64,000 nucleotides of DNA from Coccinella septempunctata (taxonomy: Eukaryota > Arthropoda > Insecta > Coleoptera > Coccinellidae), in contig NC_058190.1 in NCBI RefSeq assembly GCF_907165205.1, positions 16,500,001 to 16,564,000 of the forward strand, written 5' to 3'. The notes beneath the pieces are model-generated. The model ran no database searches and was not told where the DNA came from. It saw nothing but the letters and a program-made list of their open reading frames with translations. Every line of letters begins with the position of its first letter. The stretch's first letter is position 1. Positions 11,231 through 23,049 of this stretch are shown here, in pieces. Position numbers and translations under genes: made by a program.

Positions 11231-12549
11231 GTGAGTATATTTCGAGAGAATATAATAAAAGGCAGCACTACTTTCATTGACAGCCATTAATATTATTTTT
11301 GTGTGCTTTATTTCACTTTATAGATCTCTGGAAAACACCCTCCACTACGTATAATGAGATATTAGAAATATCGGATGATATTACAGGGGAATTAGAATAG
11401 CATACCATGGAGATCAAGCCTTCGAAGAGGAGGAGCGAACGACCGATTTCACTCTTATTTGAGCTCTTCAGTACAGCATAGCCCAACTAACGATGACGAT
11501 AAAAGGAAGCAGGGAATATATAGTCATTTTCGTTGTTGGAATTAATGCGGTACTGAAGAGTGATACCGGTCTATCTATACATTTTTATGATGACGACGTG
11601 TTCTATGTGCTCCACTGGCGTCCTGGGCAAAAAATTTCTCGGCACCTCTCTGTATTTTTCTTAAACATAAAAAACACCATTGAACAAATGCTTGTTTCTA
11701 ATCCGAGGAACATCGCGTCTTCATGAATATTGGCGACGAAATTTTCTCTCTCCTCAGATTACAAAAATTTTTACGATTTTAGAAACAGGAGATAGACGAA
11801 ATTTCAATCAGAACTTAAGATACAACAATTGATGTAAATTTCGAATATTTCTTAGTATGGAGCGGCAAAACTTCCTGAGAATAGCTAAAAAAATTGAAAC
11901 TGTCAAAAGTCAAATGATGATTGTCTTATGCTGAATTTCTGGGCAATTGCCCAGAAATTCAGGGAGGTATAATATTTGAATGATAAACATGATTGTGTTT
12001 TCAATAGGATAGCCCATGAATGTGCTTGAATAGCATGGTTCCACATAATTCAGGGTTCAGATTTCCATATCACACGTTATAATTACGAAAACCTAAATAA
12101 CCTTTCATCAGATGGGGGAAATTTTTTCTGAAGGCAAAAATTAAACCTTTCTAAAAATAATAATTGATTGTCACCTTAATGATCGAAACAACCAAAATAT
12201 GGGATGAAAGTGAACAGGTTTTCCACAAAATCTCACTTGTCAATGAGTGTGTTTATGATGTATATTTCCATTATACATCTAGGTCTCAAAAGATTTCAAC
12301 ATAGCAGTGTACTTCAGGTTTTTCTCCACTCCTTTAAGCTTTTCTCAGAGTTTAATTAAAACAAAAATTTTAATATCCACCTTTTCACAATAAGAAGATA
12401 CCAACATGAAATGAGTTTTTGAAAGATGATTAATTTATGATTCTTTCATAACATTGCTTTCACCTAGAAAATTAAGTAGTTTTTTATCGAACAAGAGGAT
12501 GGGGGGAGAGATTGAGAAAATATTTTCTCTGCACATGTTTCCAATTATT
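11231..12549. other. Intron 2 proximal part, no gene; contains a 32-bp perfect palindrome
   Basis: The donor GTGAGT is at 11231-11236. The sequence is AT-rich, and short open frames here have no family signature. At 11931-11962 there is a perfect 32-bp palindrome centred on CAATTG. No transposon ends were recognised. Confidence 0.5.
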
Positions 12550-14255
12550 TTAGCTTCTTCGGTATCAGACCTGTAGATGATATGACAGTAGGGATGGTCT
12601 TGACATCTTTCAGCTTCAACTGTCTCCTGGTTTGCTCCTCGAGATCTCTGTACTTTGAGTGTGCCTATCTAGAAGATTGTTATTATTTGGAATCGCCACA
12701 TCGATGAATAGTGCTCTGTCCTCATCCTTATTGAGCAATATGAGGTCTGGTCTATTGTGGGATATTTTCCGGTCTGTGAGAACCGTGCGATCCCAGTATA
12801 GCTTGTGATGTTTATTTTCCAATACAGCATCCGGATGGTAATTGTAATAAGGAACCTAACGCGAACTTCTGACATCCCCCGGTGATGTGCTGGATAGTTT
12901 CATGTGTCGCACAGACATAACGACAGCTATCATCCGCCACTGAGGCATCCTTGGCGATATATTTCATGTAGTTCCTTGTTGGAATCACCTGATCCTGGAT
13001 GGCGAGCATGAAGCCCTCTGTCTCAGGAAACAACCTTCCGGAAATCAACCAGTAGTTCGACGCAGATATGTCGACGTAATCATGGTTGACCTCGTTCTGG
13101 TGCCTCCCATGCAAAGGTTTGCCAATCAGTTTCTGCATTTTACTTTCTGCAGAGTGTTCGACGGTTTTCAAGTGGTCCTGCTGTAGCTTTAACGGTGTAG
13201 AAGTATCAGCAACACAAACTACTTGATGGAGTTCTGATGAAGTAGCCTGACTCAGAAAATATTTTCGAAGTCCTTCAATTTCCTGGGTCATACGGTTGGA
13301 CAAATCAACAATTCCTCTACCCCCAAGATGTCGTGGCAGCTCGGTCCGTTCTATTGAGCTTTTGGGGTGATGTTTATTATGTTAAGTCGGCATCGTCCTT
13401 ATTTTTCTCTGTAAGGCTGCTAAATCGGTGGTGGTCCAAGAGATGATACCGAATTAGAAGCTCAGCGCCGAGCAAGCGTAGGTATTGATTGCTTTTATCA
13501 GATTCTTGCTGTTAAGGCCAGTTCTCATTATCCTTCTCAATCTTCGGATGAACTCTACCGTTAGTTCTTTGTTCATCTGGCTCTGATTGATTTTTCTTGC
13601 CTGTTTTATGCCCAGATACTTATATGTGGCTCCTTCGTTTAATGCTTCAATTTCTGCACCTTCCTTGAGTTTGAACGTACCATCTTCTATTTTCCCTCTC
13701 GTTATGTTCAGCAGTCGACATTTTTCTAGTCCAAACTTCATTTCGATGTCTTCCGAGAATCCTTCCACCATTTTCAACATCAATTGCATTTGCCTCTTGG
13801 TAGATGCGAAGAGTTTCAAATCGTCCATGTAAAGGAGATGATTCAGTTTCATCATAGTTCTTCTGCCGCTTTTGATGGCAAATCCGTAGTCCGTAGAGTT
13901 TAATCTATGAGACAAGGGATTCAGGGCCATGCAGAACCACAGAGGGCTCAGCGAATCCCCTTGGAAAATTCCGCATCTTATTGGAATAGGTCCTGTTGTA
14001 ATGGAGCCATCTGCTGCTTTCATTTGAAGACTAGTACGCCAGGTTGACATGGCGTTTTTCAGGAACTTAACAATATTAGGATCCACCTTGTAAATGTTCA
14101 AGATAGTCAAGAGCCATTCGTGGGGTATGGAATCGAATGCTTTCTTGTAGTCTATGTACGCAGCGTAAAGATTCCTTCGCTTGGAGAACGCTTGATTGCA
14201 GATAACTGAATCAATTATTAGCTGTTCTTTGCACCCTCGGCTCTGTGGTGCATCC
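12550..14255 (-). mobile_element. R2/Dong-like LINE, copy B
   Basis: This copy is truncated at both ends but holds the best-preserved reverse transcriptase of the three. The frame 14269-13454 (- strand) contains YIDYKKAFDSIPHEWL, GIFQGDSLSPLWF and the catalytic YMDDLKLF, blocks typical of R2/R4/Dong elements. Downstream (13303-12812) is the connector and zinc-knuckle region. A deletion of roughly 100 bases near 12858 removes the segment after the knuckle relative to copy C. An 11-base deletion near 12659 shifts the frame in the restriction-like endonuclease. It carries no TAA-rich end because both termini are lost. Confidence 0.8.
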
Positions 14256-14274
14256 AAGAATAAGTCCATTCTCT

Positions 14275-15901
14275 AAAATATGCGTAGACAATATATTCAC
14301 AAACAAAAGAAACAAAAACATTAATGATACAACCACACCTATCTGATCATTGCGGAACACAATTTGAGTTCAAACTTAAAGATAATCTCGCCCCAAGGAA
14401 GAAAGTGACATAAATACGAAAATTTGAAGAGGATAGCATAACACACTTTGAAGAAGACCTGAAGAGAGTTGACTGGAATGCCATATATGAATTTGATGAC
14501 AAAGACGTAAATGAAATGTGGAATTTCTTCTCAGAAAATATAACAAACTTTTCGAAAAAAACTCTCCCTTTGTCGAAATAAAAACTAATAGAACACCACA
14601 AAGGTACAAATTGGATCCCAGTATACAGACGATTAAAAATAAATTGGACATCCTTTTCACACTATCATTAGGAAGACCACAATTAACGAAGAACTACAAA
14701 AGAGTCAAAAAGGAATACGACAAGGCTATCTCAAATTTCAAACACAAGTATTATAAAGAAATAATTAGGAAATCACAAAACAAATCAAAAACAACATGGC
14801 AAATTATAAAGGAACTTGATTTCAACAAATATTTTGTGAATGTAGCTCCGAATATAAACAAAGATTTTACAGATGAGATAATAAAAACAATAAAACAAAT
14901 GAAAAATCAATCCTCCAGAGGCTATGATGATATACCAATGAGTATAATAAGAAAAACAATATCTCGAATAGCACCAATAATAGCATACATAGCAAATAAA
15001 GCATTTACTGAAGGAATTTTCCCGGAAGCACTAAAGATAGCTGTGGTGAAACCAGTTTACAAAAAAGGATGCAAGGAAGAACTAAATAATTATCGTCCAA
15101 TTAATATGCTAACATCATGAGCCAAACTATTCGAGAAATTATTTGCAAGTCGTTTGATCTCATTTATTAAGAGGAAGGTTTTTTCTCGACACCAGCATGG
15201 ATATATGAATGGAAAAAATACTGAAACTGCAATGTATGAATTGGCACAAGAAATACTTGATGCACTCGATTCTGGAAATATACCAGCTGATCTATTCATG
15301 GATATGTCTAAAGCATTCGATTTTGTAGATCATAACAGACTGCTTAAAAAGTTGGAACAGTGTGGCATACGTGACAATCATTTAAAATTTATTAAGAGCT
15401 TCCTGAGGAACAGAACTCAAAAAGTAAAAATAAAAGTCGAAGATCAAGAGTACACATCTGAGGAGGAACAAATAATAATGGGAGTTATACAGGGTAACAT
15501 ACTTGGTCCATTGTTATTTATTGTTTATATCAACGATTTACCAGAAGAAATGGAGGCAAATACCCAAGAGGTAGACTTAAACACAACTATAAACGCTGAT
15601 GATGCAGGTACTGTCACTAAGGCAAAAACCATCCAAACTTTAACACACTATTGTGAAACCATTATGAAAGAAGTAGAAAAATGGTGCAACGACAACAAAC
15701 TCAAACTCAACACAGGCAAAACAGAGTTTATCATATTCTACACCGATAGAAGCAGAAATGCCCTACCAAACGATATAACCCTAAACAACATTGTTATAAA
15801 AAAATCAGAACAAGTGAGATTTTTGGGTATTTGGCTTGACTCTTTTATGAAGTGGAACCCACAAATAGAAAATATGAACAGTAAACTCAACACTATTATT
15901 T
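14275..15901 (+). mobile_element. LINE C, part 1: linker and reverse transcriptase
   Basis: A degenerate APE-type LINE on the + strand. A broken frame from about 14347 precedes 14518-15120 (NNFSKK...PVYKKGCKEELNNYRPINMLTS), then a TGA at 15118-15120, and the frame resumes at 15154-15900. Motifs are NYRPINMLTS, FMDMSKAFDFVDHN, GNILGPLLFIVYINDLP and, at the catalytic box, NADD in place of YADD. The thumb begins (RFLGIWLDSFMKWN) but is cut at 15901 by element Y. The element continues at 17224-17580 and 20820-21015. Confidence 0.75.
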
Positions 15902-17223
15902 CCCAGCAAACACAATTGCATAACATCAACGTATCATACATATTGCAACGTTCCGTGTTACATAGCAAAGTTCCGTACACGATCTATCCGTTATCTGTCC
16001 AACGAGAGCTCTATGTCCGCCCTTCGCTATGTATATTGTAAAGAAACTGCAATATTACATGTTCGGTACACATATAGGCACTTTGTACCTTACATGCTAT
16101 GTGCAAAGGATGATAGCTCTGGTACAGAACATCTGCTGCGAATTTGAAATATAACCTCAATAAATACAAGGACATCCAAAATTCAATGGATCGCCATATT
16201 TGATGAAATACGTACCTATTTTGGGCAAAAACTGTACCAAAACGATAAAATTTATTGTTACACCTGATTGATTGTCAGTATTCACACTTGAGACTCCTTT
16301 AGTAACCTATGTCTACGATCCGTGGTTGTCTCCCGCACCGACCTAAAATTCCTTCTCATTCCGGGCTACAACCTGCTTACTTTTCGACATCTTGTGTTCC
16401 TGAGTGGTCCCTCTAACCTATCTAGCTATGGAGACATGTGACTATTCATATAAGTGCACCACATTAACCGTATGGAATAAAAATTGCTTCTTATATCAAT
16501 GCGGAAACCGAATAATTCTCAAAACTCGAACTAAAATCGCATTCTTTATGTTTTAAAAAATAACTCGAGTATTTGCTTTTCATTTGTCATACAAAATCAT
16601 CAGATATACACAATATTGTATCTCTGACGAATGGAATCAGGTTTACTATCCTTGCAAATATTATAATATATATATAATAAATTTGTCATACTGATGCATG
16701 AATGTGAATTTTGGCGGATTCTATCCGCTAGTAGTAAGAAATTGAATAAAACATAACAGCTACTTTCAGTACTGATGTTTGTACTTTTTTACGATTCAAT
16801 AAATCATACCGTAAGTTTCATTGGCGGAATGATGCTGAAAAATTAATATTTATAAGTATATGTTATGTGTATACTCTCATATCGAAATAATATGGATTTA
16901 ATGCTCTGATTGCTACATAAAATTAACAGAACATTTGAATGAAAATTGTGCATTTATAAATTAATATACCATATACATAACATTCTCATTCAAAATGATA
17001 CATATCATAGATAATACGAAATTGATATACCATATACTTTTCATGAAAAACATAACAAATTAATGTATATGATACATAAATATTATATTATGTTTGATAT
17101 GTATCACGTGAAATGATAACGTTATGTATATGGAATATTTATTTATAAATCCACAGTTGTGTTTCGAATGTTCTGTTTATGTTATGTAGCACCCTTATGC
17201 ATGTAACATGTTGGTTTGCTGGG
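15902..17223 (+). mobile_element. Element Y: CCCAGCAAAC-ended insertion in LINE C
   Basis: The insertion is bounded by a 10-bp inverted repeat, CCCAGCAAAC (15902-15911) and GTTTGCTGGG (17214-17223). LINE C coding sequence lies on both sides. The left 700 bases are homologous (inverted) to repeat X at 10110-10704. The right part contains a further internal inverted repeat, about 16910-16990 against 17115-17195, in very AT-rich DNA. No transposase is visible. The class is unknown; a hAT-like MITE or a Helitron relative cannot be excluded. Confidence 0.55.
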
Positions 17224-17580
17224 TTTTACCTTCAATGTAATGAAGCATCACATTCAAGAAGATACATTGCAAATTTCCAGTCCATCTTTACATATGGCAT
17301 AGTTCTCTCGGGAAATGGTATATCTCAAAGCAAAATATTTAAAACTCAAAAGCGAGCTATACGAGTAACATATCGGATGAAATATAGAGAGACCTGACAG
17401 GACTATATGTGTTGAAGTGTGTCATCTTTCTGAGAATGCACAGCGAATTATTTGAACAATTTCTCAACCAAAACAACACCAAAAAAATAGACCCCTATAT
17501 CCACCCAAAGCAAAAACTAACCCTAGCACAGAATAAAACAAGATACATGTGCATTAAGGTTCTCAATGCCTTGCCGAGAA
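17224..17580 (+). pseudogene. LINE C, part 2: C-terminal region
   Basis: After element Y, LINE C sequence resumes with SIFTYGIVLSGNGISQSKIFKTQKRAIRV, the usual 'YGI..WG......I...QKRAIR' connection that follows the LINE thumb. A stop (TGA, 17397) and a frameshift lead into 17409 onwards (KQKLTLAQNKTRYMCIKVLNALP). The element is then cut by a long-inverted-repeat transposon. Confidence 0.7.
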
Positions 17581-18199
17581 AGGACACCGCACACTTACTT
17601 AGGAAAAGCGGGTCCAGTGAATTTTCCTCATTTTTACATATTATATTTATATCAACCCTAAGAACAATATATCAGATTTTCACGAAGGTCTTACATCCGG
17701 TTTGTTCTATAGGGCGTTCCAAAATTGCAGCTACGGAAAAATGAATCTTTGAATTTTTATGATAATTCCTCTAATTTTCAGAATTTCATTATGTACCTTC
17801 GGTTCTGAATAACAAGATATCACAGATATCCAAACACTGCCCACCACGTGGAGTTTCGTTATACAGGCTGTTCCATGAAGCTGTATAAGTAACTGAATGT
17901 AACTTTGTTAGTGACTTTGGGACCACCCTGAGTTTTTCAAAGTATGATACCATGATGTATATCCACCTCTGTAGGAAGTTTCATTAATGTACAATGAACA
18001 GTTGAAAAATTATTCAGGTTCAAGTTCGGATTTCATACAATTTTTCTTTCAAACTTATCTGTAGTTGAGATTACTGTCATTTATTTGATTTTTTATGAAT
18101 TCTGTAGGCTACTTGAACGGTTAGTTAGCTTTCCTTCTGTTAAGTTGTTTTCAGTTAGTTTTTTCTTAATCGTTGCGACTATTATTGGTATAAAGTTAT

Positions 18200-19012
18200 A
18201 GAAAGTTAATGTGAAAAGACAGCAATAAATGCGCGAAATAGATCTGCATGTTTCCTATGTGATCATGAGTTTCCATTAAATAACCTCAGACGACTAGATA
18301 GAGAAGATGATGTCGATAAAAAAAATCTGGCTGTTTTGAAGCGTGAAGTATTAGAATTACCGGCAGTTGAAGTAACCCAATTAACGAGATTGTGCATTAA
18401 CTGCATTAATTGTTTGAAAGAGATAACTGAAGAAATAAGCGACATAAATGATGATTCTACAGTACCGGTTAAATTAAATACTTTGCGTCAAACTCCAAGT
18501 CATGCGTGCTTCATTTGCAATGAAGACGCCGAAGACGGTGGTGATCTTTGCAGGTTAACACTGAAGGGCAGAGTGAAAATTTTCATAGCACATGGCATAT
18601 GTATATATTTGTGAGAATGCTAGAATTTGCAGATACCACATGAATGAGGATCTTTTTATACCTCGTCCTCTCCTTGTTGGTTTATACGATACGCCAAGAA
18701 AAACGTTAGAATGAACGGAATTCAAATCTCTACAAAAAAATGCGCGATTGCCATGGAGAAGCCTTAAATGGAGGTATCATGACGAGAAGGATTTATCTGA
18801 TGAAGAATTCAAAGCCCTTTGTCCAATTACAAAAGACGAATTTCTTTATTTGTTTAGACAGTGTTTGCCAGTTCCCGAAGATGAAACTAAATCAAGGCAC
18901 ATTTCTAAGAAAGATCTTCTCACTTTTCTATGCAAAATAAAACAAGGATTATCAAATGATTTATATAAATTGTTGACAATTATTATTTCAAGTAATGAAC
19001 TGAAACCTGAAT
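18200..19012 (+). pseudogene. Broken transposase-like gene (ISL2EU-type N-terminal region)
   Basis: A single relic spread over three frames. The 5' part has a C-x2-C start (CFLCDHEF near 18255), an N-terminal helix and a second CFICNEDAEDGGDLC followed by LKGRVKIFIAHGI. After a frameshift come ICRYHMNEDLFIPRPLLVGL and later PITKDEFLYLFRQCLPVP...LLTFLCKIKQGLSNDL, stopping at 19012. The CxxC / RVxxF / RxCxxH arrangement followed by a 'TxxEFxxL...LLxFLxKxxxG' helix is what I recall for ISL2EU-like insect transposases. The DDE catalytic domain is absent. Family assignment is tentative. Confidence 0.45.
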
Positions 19013-19480
19013 GATTTGGCAACAATCTTTTAATTATTTATACACGAGGGAAATTTTTCACAAAGGTCGACATACTTTTATAGTATAATAAGATAGCGAA
19101 ATGAGGAGATTGGTGACACCGAATTATGTCCATCCTGTACATTCCTGAATATAAACACCTTTCGACCGACCGTCAATACCTTCCATAATAATTATACTGA
19201 ATGATAACCTATATTCCTTGACATCAATCTCTCAACTACAGATAAGTTTTAAAGAAAAATTGTATGAAATCCGAATTTAAACCTGAATAAGTTTGCAACT
19301 GTTCTTTGTGCATTAATGAAACTTCCTACAGAGGTTGACATACATCATGGTATCATATTTTTAAAAATACAGGGTGGTCCCAAAGTCACTAACAAAGTTA
19401 CATTCAGTTACTTATACAGCTTCATGGAACAGCCTGTATAACGAAACTTAACGTGGTGGGCGGTGTTTGGATATCTGTGA

Positions 19481-20627
19481 TATAGATTTTGCCAAAGCAT
19501 TTGACACTCTCGACCACAAGCTCTTGTGTGCTAAGTTATCTTTTTACGGTTTCGGTGTGGGTGCTCTGCGGTTCTTTCGATCTTATCTCGTTGGCAGATT
19601 TCAGAGAGTTCGTGTGGGTGACATGTTTTCTGATATTTCCCCCGTAACCTCCGGTGTCCCGCAGGGTTCAATCCTGGGACCTATTCTATTTTTAATTTAT
19701 GTAGCCGATATGTATAGGGTAGTTATGTATCTGATGATATACTTTTATGCAGATGATGCGCAGATTCGACTTTCTTTCCATCCCTCTGATGTTGATGTAG
19801 CGGTGACGAAGATCAATGCAGATTTGTCCAGATTAGTAGAGTACTCCAGTGCCAATAATCTCAAGTTGAGTATCCCGAAGTGTGTCTCATTGCTTTTTTC
19901 TAGTGGATCTAGAATTAATTCGGAGCAGATTATCCTTAAAGTTGGTGATGAGCGAATTCCGTTTGCTAACAGCTGTAGGAATCTTGGCATCATTTTCGAC
20001 AGCAGACTGAGATTTGTTGAGCATGTTGCGCTGCTCGTACCTTGCACTGAGACATCTATATGGGAATCGGCGTATTCTGGGTTTTCGTTCGCGTAAATAC
20101 CTTTGTGAGTCCCTTGTGCTGTCTATATTGAATTATGGCTTGATATTGTTCTATCCTTGCTTGGACTCCACAACTAAATACCGACTTCAGAAAGTTCAAA
20201 ATGCATGTTGTAGATTCATATTCGGTTTGCGCAAGTTTTCCAGGATCTCTAGTAAAATAAAGGAACTCCAGTGGTTAAAACTCGATGGCTTGTACAGATT
20301 GCAGCTTGCTGTTTCAATAAAAAAAAATTTGACTTCGTCAAACCCTCCATATTTGCGTGATAAGCTCATCTTTCGAGAAGATGTTCATGATGTGTCTGTA
20401 TGACATAGGAATAGGCTTATGTTGCCCCGATTTAGATCAGCCATGTTTCAGCGATCCTTCACGTTTTGTGCTGTCGGTGTATATAATAGCTTCAAGTACC
20501 TATTCGATAGTTACTCTGTGAATGGTGTTAGGAAACATTTGAGAAGACACTTGCTACTTTCTCAGAATGGTTAGGTTTATTGTTTTTGTAGTATAGTATA
20601 GTTGTAGTTTTATGATTAAATTCTGAA
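19481..20627 (+). mobile_element. LINE D, 5'-truncated reverse transcriptase inserted in the right arm
   Basis: The coding frame begins abruptly inside the palm (DIDFAKAFDTLDHKLL) and continues through GVPQGSILGPILFLIY and an intact FYADDAQI box. A frameshift near 20030 leads to the C-terminal frame (20014-20403, LNYGLILFYPC...YRLQKVQNACCRFIFG). It ends at 20403 with a TGA and about 220 bases of 3' UTR without a clear A-tail. Comparison with the uninterrupted left arm (17797-17830) shows that about 33 bases of target were lost at the insertion. Confidence 0.75.
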
Positions 20628-20819
20628 AATTAGAAGAATTATCATTAAAATTTAAAGATTCATTTTTCCGTAGCTGTAATTTTGGAACGCCCTATAGAAC
20701 AAACCGGATGTAAGACCTTCGTGAAAATCTGATATATTGCTCTTAAGGTTGATATAAATATAATATGTAGAAATGGGGAAAATTCACTGGACCCGCTTTT
20801 TCTAAATAAGTGTGCGGGG

Positions 20820-21015
20820 TCCTTCCACTACATAAAAGATTTAAAAACCTTGAAGACGGAAATATACCAAGTTTTGGTGAATATGGAACCATACTGTCTG
20901 CAGGAATTCTATCAATGATGCAAAGATAATTCCAAGTAAAATGTAACATTTGACTTGTTTCTCATTATTGATTTACAATAATTGTAGGAATTAAATAAAT
21001 TTCTATTTCTATTTC
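20820..21015 (+). mobile_element. LINE C 3' end with TTTCTA tail
   Basis: This is non-coding 3' UTR. It ends AATTAAATAAATTTC followed by TATTTC repeats at about 20998-21015, a short-repeat tail of a + strand LINE. Position after the second arm of the long-TIR transposon makes it the 3' terminus of LINE C. Jockey E sequence begins directly after. Confidence 0.5.
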
Positions 21016-21767
21016 TAGTTTTGTGGGAACTTCTGGTTCCATCTTCCAAAGTTTCAATCGAGAACTCTTGAGGTTTGTTCCTTCCAACATGTTGTTCATC
21101 TCTTCTTCCAATAAATTGTTTTGTGGTGGCTTGTATGCCGAGGTAATTTCGACGCTTCGACGATTTCTGTTTTTCCTTGTGTTTCGTCGGATCTACTTTT
21201 GAAGTAGTGTTTCAGATCTGTTCCCACCAATATTGCTACTCCTCCTCCGGTGTTCTATATGTTTCATAATTCATGAAATTCAGTCGTCTGTTCTGGTTTA
21301 TTATTGTTTCCTGTAGGGCTATAATATCAGGTTGTCTCTCTGATATTATTTCTTCTATCTCGGCTTTCCGAGTGTTGATCCCGTTTATGTTCCACGAGAT
21401 TATCTTGAGGGATTTCTCCGTGATATCCGTAAAGTCCATTAATTCAGTTTACTGAATAATGCTTGGAGTTTTTTCTCCATTTCCTTCTCAATTTTCAACA
21501 TTATCTTGTTGAAAATTTTTTGCTGATTTAGATATCTTTTTCTTCTCCTGTTGACTGTTCAAAACCTGTTTCATTGGAGGCTTCTTCTGTTCTTTTTTTT
21601 TTCTGAACCGGTTTTGGAATCTCCCTTTTCTTTTCCTGTTAGGTAGGTTTTGCCTTCGCTACTTCCTGAATTTTTTGAACAGTAGTTTTTATTTTTTTTT
21701 ATGTTTTTTATTTATTTTATTACCGGCTTTTTCTGTTCAGCTGGTTTTCAGGAATTCTTCTTTCTGG

Positions 21768-23049
21768 TCACCAGCTTGAACACGCTACATCCTTTGTAGG
21801 TAGCTGGATGGCCCTCTTCTCCACATAAGATGCATGTGGCATTTCTCTCTTCACCTTTTCTGGTGAGTGTGAGCAGTCATTGCTGCTATGGCTTTCTGAG
21901 CACTTCACGCATATCCACGGGAAGGAGCATTTGTTCTGTGCATGTCCGTACCTTTGGCACCTAAAGCACTGGCTTGGACTTTCAGGCCTCTTTTTGCGTT
22001 CAACCACAATACTGGGATTGTAGATATCGATTGAAATTTATTTTGGGAGGATTCTGCATCTCTTCATAAACTTTTTAGGGTTTTCACTCCCAATCTCTGA
22101 AACAAAATCAATTAAAAATGAAATCAACGATTTGCTCCTGCGTAAATTCTTGCACTAATTTGTCAGGAGCAAATTAACTAGAAAAAATTGTTGCCTGACA
22201 ATGAACTCAAAATAAATAACGTTGAAATTATAATTCTGTAACGTTACAGAATTATAATCATCATAAAAAGTTTATGAAGGGATTGTAGAGTCGCTTCTCT
22301 TCGAAGATTTCCCTTTTCTGGGTTTTGACCAGGTAGAGAGGTATGGGCTTCTTCGTCTTGTACGATGTCATTCTGGACACCTCAGCGTCTGATATTCCCT
22401 GGAATATCAGGTCGTCCTTAATCAACGCAAGATCGGCGTCGATTGGTAAATGCCTGATGACGGCATATTCCCTCTTCTCTTCCTCCATTTGGTAGGTAAA
22501 AAATTCTTCACCATGCTGTTCGAAAAATTTGGTAATTTTTCTATAATCATCTACAGTTGACGCGATGATTCTAATACCGTTTTTAACTACGGTTGCGCGG
22601 CTATAGTTCAACTTCTTGGTGTAGAGTGCTTTAGAAATCGCTACCCAATCTGAGGTGCCCATCATCTTGATGGGTGGGATTTTTTCTCTTCTAGGCACTT
22701 CAGGTGCTTTTTTGGAATTTTCCTCGTCTGACGAGGAGCTGTCTTTACGCGCGCATTTAGATGGGGGCGCGTTTTGAGGTTTAGCAATCAGCGTTGTTTG
22801 ATTCCTCTTAATGTCAGAAGTGACATTATTTCTCGCTGACAAACTCGCAATTTCGGCAAATGTAGGCGGTTTCGGCGCTGAAAGCTTATTTATTTCTTTT
22901 TTCGCTAGGCGGAGTTCATTTATCAATTGACGAACTGTTTCATTCAGTGTCGCGATTTGAGTTTTCATTTGCTCGTTATTCTCTCGTAAAGTGGTCTGTC
23001 CTTTAGACTCATTCTCGCTTAAGTCATCGACTTCTTCGGAAGCTTCCAT
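21768..23049 (-). pseudogene. Jockey E ORF1 (gag-like, zinc knuckles)
   Basis: ORF1 of jockey E in two pieces, 23049-22289 and 22023-21768, separated by a 255-bp insertion. The first part has a coiled-coil-like N-terminus (LRENNEQMKTQIATLNETVRQL), a serine-rich patch with SSSSDEE and the domain before the knuckles (AVIRHLPIDADLALIKDDL). The second has CFRCQRYGHAQNKC and CVKCSESHSSNDC knuckles; a third has lost its CxxC. The ancestral start, seen intact as ATG in jockey H (SETSDNEGSYMEA), reads ATA here (23080-23082). RNA binding is the expected family role. Confidence 0.8.
22024..22278. mobile_element. Short palindromic element Z, copy 1
   Basis: A 255-bp insertion in jockey E ORF1. It is flanked by a 10-bp duplication, GGGATTGTAG (22014-22023 and 22279-22288), and removing it rejoins the ORF1 codons for LYN|PSIVV. 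It begins ATATCGATTGAAATTTATT and contains the arm AAACTTTTTAGGGTTTTCAC. The second half carries a perfect 32-bp palindrome (22227-22258) centred on ACGT. It is related to copy 2 at 32136-32304, in which the core lies in the opposite orientation. No coding capacity. Confidence 0.7.

Larger units (their letters stand above)
17580..20820 (+). mobile_element. Long-inverted-repeat DNA transposon (ISL2EU/Harbinger-like), carrying LINE D
   Basis: The left arm (about 17585-18090) is the reverse complement of the right arm, which is split in two: 19190-19480 and 20628-20820. The outer part contains CTATAGGGCGTTCCAAAATTG and its complement. The inner part starts TACAGGCTGTTCC. Between the arms is a broken transposase-like gene (18200-19012). 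The right arm is interrupted by LINE D. The whole unit interrupts LINE C, whose 3' end resumes at about 20820. Arms of roughly 500 bp place it among long-TIR or foldback transposons; the superfamily call rests on the internal gene. Confidence 0.65.
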
